A stretch of 64,000 bases of DNA from Streptococcus sanguinis (GTDB taxonomy: Bacteria; Bacillota; Bacilli; Lactobacillales; Streptococcaceae). Shown here piece after piece: positions 23,777 through 33,926 of this stretch (its first letter is position 1; the number at the start of each line of letters is the position of its first letter). Position numbers and translations under genes: made by a program. Below the pieces are notes generated by a model. It ran no database searches. It was not told where the DNA came from and worked only from the letters and a program-made list of their open reading frames with translations. The DNA lies in contig NZ_CDMW01000001.1 in NCBI RefSeq assembly GCF_001078705.1, positions 1,543,541 through 1,607,540 of the forward strand. The letters run 5' to 3'.

Positions 23777-24679
23777 TTAAATTTCTGTTATCTCAATGGA
23801 ATAAGTTTTATAATCAGACATTTCAGGCTCAATAAAAGTTACATTTTCCTTGTAATTAAAAAATCCAGATTCTTCTTTTGATGTAGATAAGCCGCCCCAT
23901 GGTTCAATTGCAATAAACGGCCCTTTATTCGCAGTAGACCACAAAATCAAATATGGAAAATCTTGGAAATCAATTTTTACTGCCTTATTATGATTCTTAG
24001 ACTTTAATGTTACCGAACGAGAAACCAGCTTATCCAAAGTAATTGCATCCTTTGAAAATAGATCATAATCTAAAGCTAATACTTTTTCTTTATTTAAAAA
24101 AGGAGAACGGCTTTTTATGTCAAGCAATCCCGTCTCTGGATATGATGCTGGAATACTACAATTTTCTTCTTTTTCAAACTCGAGATAATAATCTTCATAC
24201 CGTTCATTTTCAAATAAGGGACAATTAAAACCCGGGTGCGCGCCTATGAAATAAGGCATATCTTGATTTAATCCTAAGTTCTCAACTAAGTATTCTACTT
24301 CAATCTTAGATTTATCTAAAGTATAAAATATACTTAAACGAAAAGGATAAGGATATTGTTTTAACATTTCCGAATTACTTTCAATTGAAAACATAATTTG
24401 ATGGTCATTTATTATCTTATGTTCAAAATCTTTCTTTCTAACTAAACTATGACGAGGAAGATGGCCTTCTATAACTCCTTCATCTCCCATAATAAAGAGA
24501 GGAGCATCATCACGGACACTACCACAGTTAGGAAACAAGACTGGAGCCTGTCCTCCCCAATATTCAGGATTTCCCTGCCATAAATATTCCACGCCATCCT
24601 TATCTTTTATAGAAGATAATTCTCCACCCTTTTCCTTAAAATGAACTTTTAGAAAATCATTTGATAACTCTAGTACCAT
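23777..24679 (-). CDS. lacX: LacX, aldose 1-epimerase family protein
   Basis: A 300-residue galactose-mutarotase-like protein (PGFNCPL with its catalytic-type His in GAHPG, EPWGG near the C-terminus, and Glu/Arg pairs in the beta-supersandwich). LacX closes the lac operon of lactococci and streptococci; its substrate is probably a phosphorylated or free hexose, but this is not firmly established. The start is ATG 24679 with AGAGGT upstream; an upstream in-frame ATG at 24715 falls in remnant DNA. Unlike the classical operon, a terminator and a gene remnant separate it from lacG. Confidence 0.85.
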   Translation of the reverse strand: MVLELSNDFLKVHFKEKGGELSSIKDKDGVEYLWQGNPEYWGGQAPVLFPNCGSVRDDAPLFIMGDEGVIEGHLPRHSLVRKKDFEHKIINDHQIMFSIESNSEMLKQYPYPFRLSIFYTLDKSKIEVEYLVENLGLNQDMPYFIGAHPGFNCPLFENERYEDYYLEFEKEENCSIPASYPETGLLDIKSRSPFLNKEKVLALDYDLFSKDAITLDKLVSRSVTLKSKNHNKAVKIDFQDFPYLILWSTANKGPFIAIEPWGGLSTSKEESGFFNYKENVTFIEPEMSDYKTYSIEITEI

Positions 24680-24698
24680 ATTTTTACCTCTCTTTTTA

Positions 24699-24919
24699 CT
24701 ATTTATCCTTTTCATAAGGTATTATATCTACATCAAAACTAACCAAACTTCTGTCAGATTCCTCAACTAAACTTAGAAACGTATACTCAAAACAATCAAT
24801 AGTCAACATAGAATGGCAAATCCCTTCTAAACCTTCTGATACGAACCAATCTCCAATAAGAATAAGTTCCGTTTTTTAATCCGAGGTACTTGAGAACATC
24901 GTTCAAAATTAATAATTTA
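24699..24919 (-). pseudogene. Gene remnant between lacG and lacX
   Basis: Two overlapping coding-like stretches in different frames: ILNDVLKYLGLKN (ending near 24874), then ELILIGDWFVSEGLEGICHS and onward for 57 codons to TAG at 24699-24701. They look like the C-terminal end of one protein broken by a frameshift. No start or RBS is visible. No family recognised. The flanking 24920-24996 shows nothing else. Confidence 0.35.
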
Positions 24920-24993
24920 AACTTTTTTATATAGAGAACCTGATACTGCTTTTAGTAAACTCTTTGTTTTTTTCAAGCATGGCCTCCCTCTTT

Positions 24994-25030
24994 TCGAAAA
25001 GCCGAAAGAGTTCAACTCTAACGGCTTTAC
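24994..25030 (-). terminator. Terminator after lacG
   Basis: The minus strand shows AAAGCCG...AGAGT-TGA-ACTCT...CGGCTTTT, a hairpin immediately downstream of the lacG stop. It separates lacG from lacX. Confidence 0.75.
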
Positions 25031-25033
25031 TTT

Positions 25034-26452
<1,419 letters not shown>

Positions 26453-26463
26453 TCAATAGCCTT

Positions 26464-26512
26464 TGAGATGAAGTCAAGCTTGATGACATTCTTATCAAGT
26501 TGCTTCATCTCA
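26464..26512. other. Long intercistronic hairpin between lacE and lacG
   Basis: TGAGATGAAG and CTTCATCTCA (10 bp) continue inward to CAA-G-CTTGAT paired with ATCAAGTTG (one bulge) over a GACATTCTT loop. There is no T run, so it is more likely an mRNA stability or processing element than a terminator. Confidence 0.6.
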
Positions 26513-26523
26513 CATAAACAGAT

Positions 26524-28230
26524 TTAGTTGTTGAATTGCTCCTGAACGAAGGCTAGCGCTCCTTTACCATCACGGGTGAGTTTGATGTATTGGCCGCCTT
26601 CAGTCTTAGCCAGCTTGATACCCAATTTATCAGTTTCCGCCTTCATGTCTTCAAAGTTGGAGGCAACCTGAGGAGCCAGGATAACCAGGTCAAACTCAGG
26701 CAGCATTTCACGGTGAGCACCGTAGCCACCTGCTGCTGCTTTCACAGGAACATTATATTCAGCTGCTGCTTTATTCAAAGCGTTAGCCAGCAATCCACTA
26801 GTACCACCACCTGCACAGAGCACCAGAACATTGGTTTCTTCGCTAATATTGTTTTGAGCTGGAGCTTCTTCATCCACTCCTGCTTTTTCAAGGATAGCGT
26901 CTGCTTTAGCAGTATTAAAGTTGGCTGCTACTTTTTCTTTGAGAGCATCGTTAGCTTTGCCGGAACGCTCTTCTTCCAGGATTTGTTCGTCATAAACCTT
27001 GACAAATGGATAGTAAATAACCACATCCACCACGACAAGAAGGGCTGCAAGAACAAAGGACAGAAGCTGGAAGTTCGTACCCAACACAATTCCCAGAGGT
27101 CCAGGTGTCACCCAAGGAAGGTTGGCTGAGAAGGAGTTCATGTTTAAGGTATCAACAAAGAATTTGAAAATCCATACGTTTGCGATAGGCGCAAAGATAA
27201 ATGGAATAAAGAAAATTGGATTCAGTACGATTGGAGCACCAAAGAGAATGGGCTCATTGACACCAAAGAAAGTTGGGACAACAGATGCCCGTCCAATTGC
27301 ACGGTTACGCTCTGACTTACAGATCCACATGAAGAGGAATGGAACAATCAAGGTCGCACCAGTACCACCCATGGTAACGATGAACATTTGAGTACCAGAA
27401 GTGATGACCTTATCCGCATGCTGCCCAGCTTGTACCAAAGCCAAGTTGGCATCGATATTGGCATAAGTAATGGCAGCAATGGCAGGCTCAACGATGGACG
27501 GACCGTGAATTCCCACGAACCAGAAGAAAGCATAAGCACCAAAGATAAGCGTGATTCCCAGATAGCCATCTGCCGCTGAAAAGAGTGGAGCAAGAAGTGT
27601 TCCGATGGATTCAGCAACGGTTACTCCCAGACTTGCTTTAACAAGCAGTTCCAGGCCGTAGAGCAGAACGACTGAGACAGTAAATGGAATCAAGTCTTTA
27701 AACACTTGGGAAATATTTGGTGGAACTTCTTCTGGCATGCGAATGGTGACATTATTTTTTACACAAACCTTATAGACATTAACCGTTACAAAGGCTGCGA
27801 TGAAAGCCGTCAAAAGACCTTTGGTTCCCATGAAGGCAGTTAGGAAGCCACCTTCTTTGGCAGGCTCAGCTGCCATGAGGAGGAAGCCGACCATAGAAGC
27901 CAGCATAGTAGACAAGAAGTTGATCTGGTTTGTAGCAGGCAGGTCGCGGTTGACAGAGTCTGTCAAAGCCTTAGCAGTGGTTCCACCCACAAAGAAAGCC
28001 AGAATCCCCATCGAATAGCTATAAGGAGTCATTAGGAAAGTTTCAATGTCCTTAGACCAATGGAAGCCCCAAGCATTTGGCACATAGGCAATCAAGATAA
28101 AGATAGATGAGAAGAGGATGACTGGCATACCAGCGATAAAGCCATCCCGAATAGCGCGGAGATAGATATTCCGAGAAATCTTCTCAAAGAAAGGCTTCCC
28201 TTTCTCAATAAGTCCGATGAGTTTGTTCAT
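26524..28230 (-). CDS. lacE: Lactose-specific PTS EIICB
   Basis: A 568-residue membrane transporter that takes up and phosphorylates lactose. The N-terminal EIIC domain has about ten spans ([40 protein letters not shown]). After a linker rich in Ala/Glu comes the EIIB domain, whose phospho-Cys is in [12 protein letters not shown] (about 473). It overlaps lacF by one base (TAATG), so translation is coupled. It works with LacF, and its product feeds LacG. Confidence 0.96.
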   Translation of the reverse strand: MNKLIGLIEKGKPFFEKISRNIYLRAIRDGFIAGMPVILFSSIFILIAYVPNAWGFHWSKDIETFLMTPYSYSMGILAFFVGGTTAKALTDSVNRDLPATNQINFLSTMLASMVGFLLMAAEPAKEGGFLTAFMGTKGLLTAFIAAFVTVNVYKVCVKNNVTIRMPEEVPPNISQVFKDLIPFTVSVVLLYGLELLVKASLGVTVAESIGTLLAPLFSAADGYLGITLIFGAYAFFWFVGIHGPSIVEPAIAAITYANIDANLALVQAGQHADKVITSGTQMFIVTMGGTGATLIVPFLFMWICKSERNRAIGRASVVPTFFGVNEPILFGAPIVLNPIFFIPFIFAPIANVWIFKFFVDTLNMNSFSANLPWVTPGPLGIVLGTNFQLLSFVLAALLVVVDVVIYYPFVKVYDEQILEEERSGKANDALKEKVAANFNTAKADAILEKAGVDEEAPAQNNISEETNVLVLCAGGGTSGLLANALNKAAAEYNVPVKAAAGGYGAHREMLPEFDLVILAPQVASNFEDMKAETDKLGIKLAKTEGGQYIKLTRDGKGALAFVQEQFNN

Positions 28231-28547
28231 TATTTTACTCCTCTTTTGTATAGTTCAATCAAATGGTGCATCATGTCTTTGAGCAAGATGGTAGTCATTA
28301 AGTGATCCTGGCCGTGCATCATGGTCACACTGTAAGCCAAGTCCTCACCAGCCGCTTCTTTTGTCAAGAGACTGGTCTGAGCATGGTGAGCTTCAGCGAT
28401 GCAGCCATTGGCTTCTTCTACCAAGGCGTCTGCCTTAGCAAAATCCCCAGCTTCTGCTGCTTTCAAAGCTTCTAGGAGCTTGGAGCGAGCGTCACCAGCG
28501 TAGGCCACAATTTCAAAACCGAGCAATGTTACTTCTTCTCTATTCAT
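28230..28547 (-). CDS. lacF: Lactose-specific PTS EIIA
   Basis: A 105-residue EIIA of the lac family, a trimeric helical protein that passes phosphate from HPr to LacE. The phospho-His is His78 in [10 protein letters not shown]; a second conserved block is [27 protein letters not shown] before the ATG at 28547. It lies between lacT and lacE. Confidence 0.96.
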   Translation of the reverse strand: MNREEVTLLGFEIVAYAGDARSKLLEALKAAEAGDFAKADALVEEANGCIAEAHHAQTSLLTKEAAGEDLAYSVTMMHGQDHLMTTILLKDMMHHLIELYKRGVK

Positions 28548-28595
28548 GAGAGTTCCTCCTTGTATTCTTATGTAAAATTTTATTATTATTTTCTA

Positions 28596-29429
28596 TTATA
28601 AAAGGCGTTGGATATGCAGCACCAGGTAGACTCTTTCGCTGCGGTAGAGATCAATTCCCGTCTTCTGGGCAATAATTTGGTAAATATCGCTTCCGACCTG
28701 ATAGGCTTGAGGGTAGGTCATTTGGATCTGACTTTCCATTTCCAGCAGGGAAACATTGTCATCACGGCTTCTGTCCAGATAGTCCAAAAAGTAGTTCAGG
28801 TGAATCATAAAACGGTCATAAAAGTTGCTGTTTTCTGCACTTCTTTTAATGCCATTTTCCTTCAGCTCTGCCTCAACTGCAGCCAGAATATCTTTTCGTC
28901 TGCCCAAATGGCTTTGTCCCTCAGGATTGGTCTCCCCTTCGGCATTGATAAAGTGATAAGCAATGCGATTGACCTCGTCGCTAGGGAAATTATCCAACAA
29001 CCTCTCGCGGTATATCGCTAAGGCTTCCTGAGCAATCTGATAAGGAACAGGGTATTTATCCGAAGCATCCGGCAGGTCACTCTCCTTGTACCTGCCCTGC
29101 TGCACAGCCTGATAAGAACAGTAGATGTGATCCGTCAGCGTGACATAGATATACTCCTGGACAGGATAATCATACTTCTTAGAAAGGGTATCAATCACAT
29201 CATAAGTCACTGTGATAAAGTCCAGCGGAACATCTTTGAGCAAGGCCACAAAGTTTTCTTTAGACTCTTCCGTTCTTAGGCGAAAGATTTTCTCAATCTT
29301 ACTTTCCAGAACGATATCACCCTTCTTTTTATTAAAAGCTATGCCACTCCCAATCAGAACAACCTCTTCACCATTTTCATGTTTAGCTAGAGCAACATTG
29401 TTGTTCATAGGATGTATGATTCGATACAT
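28596..29429 (-). CDS. lacT: BglG-family transcriptional antiterminator
   Basis: A 277-residue RNA-binding antiterminator. The N-terminal CAT domain is at about residues 1-57 (MNNNVALAKHENGEEVVLIGSGIAFNKKKGD), followed by two PTS regulation domains with the conserved His (DHIYCS, then AYHFINAEGE, and LNYFLDYLDRSR). It binds a ribonucleic antiterminator in its own leader, where a terminator/RAT pair is visible at 29472-29549, and so allows transcription of lacTFEG when lactose is being transported. RBS GAGGAGGAG. Confidence 0.94.
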   Translation of the reverse strand: MYRIIHPMNNNVALAKHENGEEVVLIGSGIAFNKKKGDIVLESKIEKIFRLRTEESKENFVALLKDVPLDFITVTYDVIDTLSKKYDYPVQEYIYVTLTDHIYCSYQAVQQGRYKESDLPDASDKYPVPYQIAQEALAIYRERLLDNFPSDEVNRIAYHFINAEGETNPEGQSHLGRRKDILAAVEAELKENGIKRSAENSNFYDRFMIHLNYFLDYLDRSRDDNVSLLEMESQIQMTYPQAYQVGSDIYQIIAQKTGIDLYRSERVYLVLHIQRLL

Positions 29430-29471
29430 ATCTCCTCCTCTTCATTTTCTAGGGTGCTGGCAAAACAAAAA

Positions 29472-29519
29472 GACCACAAACAAACCGAGGCTATATCTTC
29501 CCTCAATTTATTTGCGGTC
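29472..29519 (-). terminator. Leader terminator controlled by LacT
   Basis: The minus strand shows a GACCGCAAATAAA arm pairing with TTTGTTTGTGGTC (two mismatches), then TTTTTGTTTT. Its 5' arm begins with the GACC that also ends the putative antiterminator. Confidence 0.75.
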
Positions 29520-29549
29520 ACGCCTAATCCAACTTAGTAACGCTCACCC
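29516..29549 (-). promoter_or_regulatory. Ribonucleic antiterminator (RAT) for LacT
   Basis: On the minus strand a region starts GGGTGAGCG, passes through TTACTAAGTTGGATTAGGC, and ends GTGACC, with the imperfect symmetry of BglG-family RATs. It overlaps the first bases of the terminator stem, as the mechanism requires. Confidence 0.65.
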
Positions 29550-29567
29550 TATTCAATTTTTGATTTC

Positions 29568-29596
29568 ATTATAGCATATCAGTATCAGAATGTAAA
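29568..29596 (-). promoter_or_regulatory. Promoter of lacTFEG
   Basis: The minus strand shows TTTACA, 17 bp, TATAAT preceded by TG-C. Confidence 0.85.
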
Positions 29597-29604
29597 CCCT
29601 TACT
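29591..29604. promoter_or_regulatory. Probable CcpA cre site over the lacT -35
   Basis: TGTAAACCCTTACT matches the Gram-positive cre consensus TGWAARCGNTWNCW at all but one position and covers the -35. This implies glucose repression. Confidence 0.6.
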
Positions 29605-29625
29605 TTATTTATTTTTCAATAAATT

Positions 29626-30606
29626 TTAGACTCTTTCTTTCCAAGAGGTAGCTGTTTTTTGAAGAACCTTGTTGAGCTCATCAATATTTTCAAACCCTGT
29701 TGTACGAAGCCACTTGCGAGCTGCTTCTTCACCTTGCTCAATGTAGTCTTTAACGCTACCAGCCCAAGTCGCACGTCCGCAAAGAACACCGTTGAAGTTA
29801 GCACCTGACTCATGAGCAAACACAAGTGTTTCTTGGAAAAGTTTCGCAGATACACCCGCACTCAAGTAGATGTATGGCAAGTTGGTTGCCTCATCTTGTT
29901 CCTTGAAGAAAGCAGCTGCTTCAGCTTTTGTATGAACCACTTCACCATCGCCAAAGCCTTCAACGTATTTAACGTTGACTGGCACTTCCACTTTCAAGAC
30001 ATCAATATTAAAGCGTGGGTCTGAGAAGACCTTCATAGCACCGATAACCTTGTGTGGCTTTACTTTAGCGTACTCAGCGCTGGAAGCATCCGCAATCTTT
30101 TCATCGTAAGCCAAGATTTCAAGGAAGAAAGGAATATCTTCTGCCACACACTCTGACCCCACACGCTCGATATAAGCCTGCTTTTGCTGGTTGAGTTCGT
30201 CAGAGCTATCTACATCATAGTAAAGGAGGAATTTCACTGCATCCGCACCTTGTTCTTTGATGCGTTTTGCAGACCAAACATCCAGACAGTCTGGCAGGCG
30301 CTTAGTGCTAGAAGTATCGTAGCCTGTCTTTTCATAGGCCAATAGCAAGCCAGCATTCTTGTCCAAAGCCTTAGTAGCAGGCAGTCCGTACTCAGGATCC
30401 AGAAGCATAGATGAAGCATAAGGAGTTAGCTCTTCTGCAACCAAAACTTTCAGTTCTTCCATTTGAGCTACTGTTGGTTCTGCTTCCTGGTGTTGGGCCA
30501 TGAGGCGTTTCAAAGCACCGCGTTGGTCAAATGCCAAAGCAGAAATGATGCCATTCTCATCAGAAAGTTTTTCCATGTACTTGCGTTTTTGTTCTGTTAA
30601 TACCAT
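29626..30606 (-). CDS. lacD: Tagatose-1,6-bisphosphate aldolase
   Basis: A 326-residue class I aldolase that splits tagatose-1,6-bisphosphate to dihydroxyacetone phosphate and glyceraldehyde-3-phosphate. It shows [14 protein letters not shown] near the N-terminus, the Schiff-base Lys in [14 protein letters not shown] (about 205), and [11 protein letters not shown]. Start ATG 30606 after AAGAGG, four bases from the lacC stop. The lacT promoter and leader follow in the 196 bp downstream. Confidence 0.96.
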   Translation of the reverse strand: MVLTEQKRKYMEKLSDENGIISALAFDQRGALKRLMAQHQEAEPTVAQMEELKVLVAEELTPYASSMLLDPEYGLPATKALDKNAGLLLAYEKTGYDTSSTKRLPDCLDVWSAKRIKEQGADAVKFLLYYDVDSSDELNQQKQAYIERVGSECVAEDIPFFLEILAYDEKIADASSAEYAKVKPHKVIGAMKVFSDPRFNIDVLKVEVPVNVKYVEGFGDGEVVHTKAEAAAFFKEQDEATNLPYIYLSAGVSAKLFQETLVFAHESGANFNGVLCGRATWAGSVKDYIEQGEEAARKWLRTTGFENIDELNKVLQKTATSWKERV

Positions 30607-30609
30607 TCT

Positions 30610-31539
30610 TTATACCTCTTTTACTGTGATTTGATTGTATAGGCCGTCGTAGTTTTCAACGTTGACATGACCAGTCATTTTTTCTTGGGCATTGAGCATG
30701 CCCAGAACATTTGCTTTTTTGAGCAGAGAGACATCATCTTCTTGATGACTCAAGGCTGAAGAGATCCCTGCAACAGTTGAGTCTCCAGAGCCAACTGGAT
30801 TGACCACTTGGATTTTAGGAATATCCACTTTATAGAAAGTATCCCAGTGTTTAGCAAAAGCTCCATCTGCACCGAGTGATACGATGATCCACTCGATTCC
30901 TTCAAATAAGGGTTCTGAAAGGACAGCTTTTAACTCATCCAAATCTTTGGAAACTTCGTGACCCAATAACTGAGAAAGTTCCTCGTTATTTGGTTTGATG
31001 GCAGTTGGTTTGACATCTGATTTGAGTACAGCTTCCAGAGCTGCTCCGGAGCAATCCAGCACCACCTTATTGCCAGCTTGATTAGCCATTTCAATCAGCT
31101 GAATATAGTAGTCTTTCGGCAGGCCCGCTGGCAGACTGCCCGAGATACTGACTACCTCAGCTGATTCCATTAATGATTTAAAATGATGTAAAAAACCATT
31201 TGCCTCATCCGCTGTAATAGTCGGACCGGCTTCCAGGATTTCTGTTTGCTTACCTTCGTGTAAGATAGCAATACAGTTTCTCGTATCTCCCGAAATGTTA
31301 TAAAAGCATTGTCTAACATTAGGATGAAGGTTTTGTAATAAGAACTCTCCATTAGTCCCACCAATCAGGCCCGTCGCAGCAATATTGTCTCCAATTTCTG
31401 CCAAGACCCTGGTTACGTTGAGACCCTTTCCGCCTGCTGTTTTACTGACTTCCGAAACACGATTAACAGTATCTATTTTCAATTCTTCTAAGGGATAGGA
31501 AATATCGATAGAAGGATTCATGGTCACTGTAAGAATCAT
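30610..31539 (-). CDS. lacC: Tagatose-6-phosphate kinase
   Basis: A 309-residue PfkB-family kinase that phosphorylates tagatose-6-phosphate. [14 protein letters not shown] opens the protein, [19 protein letters not shown] is the N-terminal PfkB signature, and [13 protein letters not shown] contains the catalytic Asp near residue 250. RBS TGAGGT; 12 bp after lacB. Confidence 0.95.
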   Translation of the reverse strand: MILTVTMNPSIDISYPLEELKIDTVNRVSEVSKTAGGKGLNVTRVLAEIGDNIAATGLIGGTNGEFLLQNLHPNVRQCFYNISGDTRNCIAILHEGKQTEILEAGPTITADEANGFLHHFKSLMESAEVVSISGSLPAGLPKDYYIQLIEMANQAGNKVVLDCSGAALEAVLKSDVKPTAIKPNNEELSQLLGHEVSKDLDELKAVLSEPLFEGIEWIIVSLGADGAFAKHWDTFYKVDIPKIQVVNPVGSGDSTVAGISSALSHQEDDVSLLKKANVLGMLNAQEKMTGHVNVENYDGLYNQITVKEV

Positions 31540-31551
31540 CTAGCTACCTCA

Positions 31552-32067
31552 CTAATCGTGGTACTCTCCACGATCCCATTTTTCAAGAAATTCTGTAAAG
31601 AAGTTGGCATCTGTTTGATGATCATTGTGAGTCTCAACGTGCTCAATCTTTGCAATCAGCTTCTTGTTTTCTTCGGTTGGTTTATATTCCGCATGAATGA
31701 AAGCTTCAATGATATCACACATGAGGAGCTCACCAGTGATTTTTCCGCCAAAACCGATAACATTGGCATTGAGTTCTTCTTTAGCATAGAGAGCTGAAGT
31801 CATGTCACGTACCAAAGCTGAACGAACACCAGGAACTTTATTTACAGCGTTGTTGATACCGACACCTGTACCACAGATACAAACACCAAGATCAGCTTGT
31901 CCACTAACGACTGCCTCCCCTACTTTTTTACCAAAGATTGGGTAGTGAGTACGAGTATGGTCATAAGTACCAAAATCAAGAACTTCATAGCCTTTTGATT
32001 TTAGAAAATCTGAGACTGCCATTTTTTCATTGGTAACGATATGGTCACATCCAATTGCAATTTTCAT
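31552..32067 (-). CDS. lacB: Galactose-6-phosphate isomerase subunit LacB
   Basis: A 171-residue RpiB/LacAB-type subunit. GCDHIV at the N-terminus and [25 protein letters not shown] hold the active-site Cys and anion loop. With LacA it converts galactose-6-phosphate to tagatose-6-phosphate. The start is ATG 32067 with AAAGGAG; an upstream in-frame start at 32187 would overlap lacA and is rejected. Confidence 0.96.
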   Translation of the reverse strand: MKIAIGCDHIVTNEKMAVSDFLKSKGYEVLDFGTYDHTRTHYPIFGKKVGEAVVSGQADLGVCICGTGVGINNAVNKVPGVRSALVRDMTSALYAKEELNANVIGFGGKITGELLMCDIIEAFIHAEYKPTEENKKLIAKIEHVETHNDHQTDANFFTEFLEKWDRGEYHD

Positions 32068-32083
32068 TTGATTTCTCCTTTTC

Positions 32084-32509
32084 TTAACACATTTTGTTGA
32101 GCATATCAACACGGATTTGATGGCGACCGCCGTCGTATTTGCCATTGACAAAGCCTTTGGCAATGTTCTTAGCCAGTCCTTCACCAACGATTTCAGCTCC
32201 CATCGTAATCATGCGAGAGTTGTTATGGCCACGAGTCATATAGGCAGAGCGTTCATCTGAGACTTCTGCCGCAACCATCCCTTTGATTTTGGTCGCCACC
32301 ATGAAAGGACCAGCCCCATAAGCGTCAATGACAATACCAAGATTTTCCTCTTGCTTATTCACCTCAGCCGCAACTGCAAGGGTCACATCAACAAAATCTT
32401 GACCTTCTTTCGTCACATCCACCACTTCAAAGTTTTCTCCGACGAGAAAATCCTTGACCACATCTTTCAGCTTGCTTCCAGCAGCATCTGCTCCAATAAT
32501 AATTGCCAT
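32084..32509 (-). CDS. lacA: Galactose-6-phosphate isomerase subunit LacA
   Basis: A 141-residue partner of LacB with the same fold ([59 protein letters not shown]). As usual for LacA, the Cys of the catalytic loop seen in LacB is absent (DAYGAG instead of CGTG). Start ATG 32509, AAAGGAGA. It is the first gene of lacABCD, under a TTGACA/TATAGT promoter with a LacR operator just upstream. Confidence 0.95.
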   Translation of the reverse strand: MAIIIGADAAGSKLKDVVKDFLVGENFEVVDVTKEGQDFVDVTLAVAAEVNKQEENLGIVIDAYGAGPFMVATKIKGMVAAEVSDERSAYMTRGHNNSRMITMGAEIVGEGLAKNIAKGFVNGKYDGGRHQIRVDMLNKMC

Positions 32510-32582
32510 GAGCATTCTCCTTTGTTTGATTTTTTGCACAGAATATTGTTTATAAAAAACACTTTCTGTTTCCTATAAGCAT

Positions 32583-32611
32583 ACTATACTCCTTTAAAAG
32601 CTATTTGTCAA
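32583..32611 (-). promoter_or_regulatory. Promoter of lacABCD
   Basis: The minus strand shows TTGACA, 17 bp, TATAGT, about 75 bp before lacA. Confidence 0.88.
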
Positions 32612-32615
32612 CAGA

Positions 32616-32668
32616 TTTTTGTTTATTTTAATCAAAATATTTTTAAAGATGATTAAAATAAACAAAAA
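32616..32668. promoter_or_regulatory. LacR operator upstream of lacA
   Basis: TTTTTGTTTATTTTAATCA and its exact inverse (TGATTAAAATAAACAAAAA), 19-bp arms 15 bp apart, ending 5 bp from the -35. The half-site TGTTTATT recurs in the lacR promoter. Confidence 0.75.
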
Positions 32669-32688
32669 AAGCCCTAAAAAGAGCTTTC
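32665..32688 (-). terminator. Terminator of lacR
   Basis: The minus strand shows AAAGCTC-TTTTTA-GGGCTTT followed by a run of T. It abuts the operator repeat. Confidence 0.7.
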
Positions 32689-32717
32689 TGATAATTTTTT
32701 CATCCATTTAAAATAAA

Positions 32718-33473
32718 CTAGGAAATAATCTTGGTATAAACCTCAAGTTCTTCTTGAGCATTTTCAGACATCTGGTCTGTGATAACAGCTGTAATATCAG
32801 CCAAAGGACAGATAGAGGTAAAATCTTCCTTGCCAATCTTAGAAGAATCAATCAGTAGGTAGGTCTCTGTCGAGCGCTCCAAAGCTAGCTTCTGGGTGTA
32901 GGCTTCTTCAAAAGAAGAAGTCATAATCTGACCATTTTTGATACCATTGCCGCTGAAAAACATCTTGGTAAAATACATCTTGTCCATGATGGCATTGGTC
33001 ATCTCGCCGACAAAGGCTTGAGTCGCTTCCCGCATCTCCCCACCCAGGAGAAAAACTTTGAAGGTATCCGACTTCTTCTTCAAAAGATCGTGAAAAATCG
33101 GAAGGCAGTTGGTAATCACGCGCAGATGCTGATTGCTGATTTCCTCAGCCAGCACTTCTACAGAAGTCCCCGGTCCAAGAAAAATAGTATCGCCATCTTC
33201 AATCAGCTCCACAGCCTTCTTGGCAACAGCCCGCTTGGCCTCAATATTCTGATAAAGCTTCTCTTCATGAGGGATTTCTCTGTACTTGAGGTGCTGATTA
33301 CTTTTAGCCCCACCGTGAACACGAGTCAGCAGCCCTTTACTTTCCAACTCAATCAAGTCCCGCCGAACCGTCATGTCGGAGACCTTCATACTCTCCACAA
33401 TCTCAGCAACTGTCACTGTCCCAGCTCGATCCACCAGCTTAACTATTTCGTCCTGTCTCTGATTTTTTCCCAT
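32718..33473 (-). CDS. lacR: Lactose phosphotransferase system repressor, DeoR family
   Basis: A 251-residue repressor. The N-terminal DeoR helix-turn-helix is RQDEIVKLVDRAGTVTVAEIVESMKVSDMTVRRDLIELESKGLLTRVHGGA. The sensor domain contains IFLGPGTSVEVLAEE, which binds the inducer tagatose-6-phosphate in characterised LacR proteins. Start ATG 33473 with AGAGG. Palindromes based on TGTTT lie in front of lacR and lacA, so it controls both. Confidence 0.95.
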   Translation of the reverse strand: MGKNQRQDEIVKLVDRAGTVTVAEIVESMKVSDMTVRRDLIELESKGLLTRVHGGAKSNQHLKYREIPHEEKLYQNIEAKRAVAKKAVELIEDGDTIFLGPGTSVEVLAEEISNQHLRVITNCLPIFHDLLKKKSDTFKVFLLGGEMREATQAFVGEMTNAIMDKMYFTKMFFSGNGIKNGQIMTSSFEEAYTQKLALERSTETYLLIDSSKIGKEDFTSICPLADITAVITDQMSENAQEELEVYTKIIS

Positions 33474-33499
33474 ACTTTAGCCTCTCTACACATTGGTTT

Positions 33500-33559
33500 T
33501 GTTTATTATAACTCATTTTTCTGTTTTTTTCCATATTTTTTGTTTGTTTTAAACAAAAA
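33500..33559. promoter_or_regulatory. lacR promoter with LacR half-site and palindrome
   Basis: Minus-strand -10 TATAAT at 33505-33510 overlaps a TGTTTATT half-site (33500-33507). A palindrome TTTTTGTTT-N5-AAACAAAAA lies at 33537-33559. The arrangement suggests autoregulation. Confidence 0.55.
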
Positions 33560-33590
33560 TGAGGGTTTATGCTGTGGTACAGGGTATTAG

Positions 33591-33622
33591 AAAAGCCTCA
33601 ATAAGATTATCCTGAGGCTTAT
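33591..33622 (-). terminator. Terminator after the small gene at 33736
   Basis: AAGCCTCA and TGAGGCTT arms with a 12-base loop, then TTC/T-rich on the minus strand. Confidence 0.65.
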
Positions 33623-33735
33623 TTCTATTCTGAATAATCACTATGTAGTTTACTAAGGCTGATTTTGGAAAGAAAGTTTATATTGCCTAAACAGCCAATT
33701 AAAATTGAAAGCAAGTGAGAAGACTTGATTAAATT

Positions 33736-33921
33736 TTACTTATCCTTGTCATTCGTCTTTAATATCCAATTAAACAATCCAATCATTTTTGGGAAGGTAA
33801 ATGAATAGAACAAAGCCTTTCCAACAGATATTTCCTTAGGTTTATTCAAATCTTTAGATATTTTATTCATACCTTTAGCCCATACTTGTAGACCAAAGAC
33901 TTTCATAATAAATTTTAACAA
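33736..33921 (-). CDS. Small basic protein downstream of EcsC-like gene
   Basis: A 61-residue protein with an amphipathic N-terminus (FIMKVFGLQVWAKGMNKI) and a hydrophobic FYSFTFPKMIGLFNWIL segment. The start is TTG at 33921, or ATG five codons later; neither has a strong RBS, and the gene begins five bases after the preceding stop, so translation is probably coupled. No family recognised. It may be a membrane-associated partner of the larger protein. Confidence 0.5.
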   Translation of the reverse strand: MLKFIMKVFGLQVWAKGMNKISKDLNKPKEISVGKALFYSFTFPKMIGLFNWILKTNDKDK

Positions 33922-33926
33922 TTGAA

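Noticed and set aside
26590-27129. Plus-strand frame of about 180 codons opposite lacE
   Set aside because: Shadow of lacE, Cys/Phe/Ser-rich composition and no RBS.
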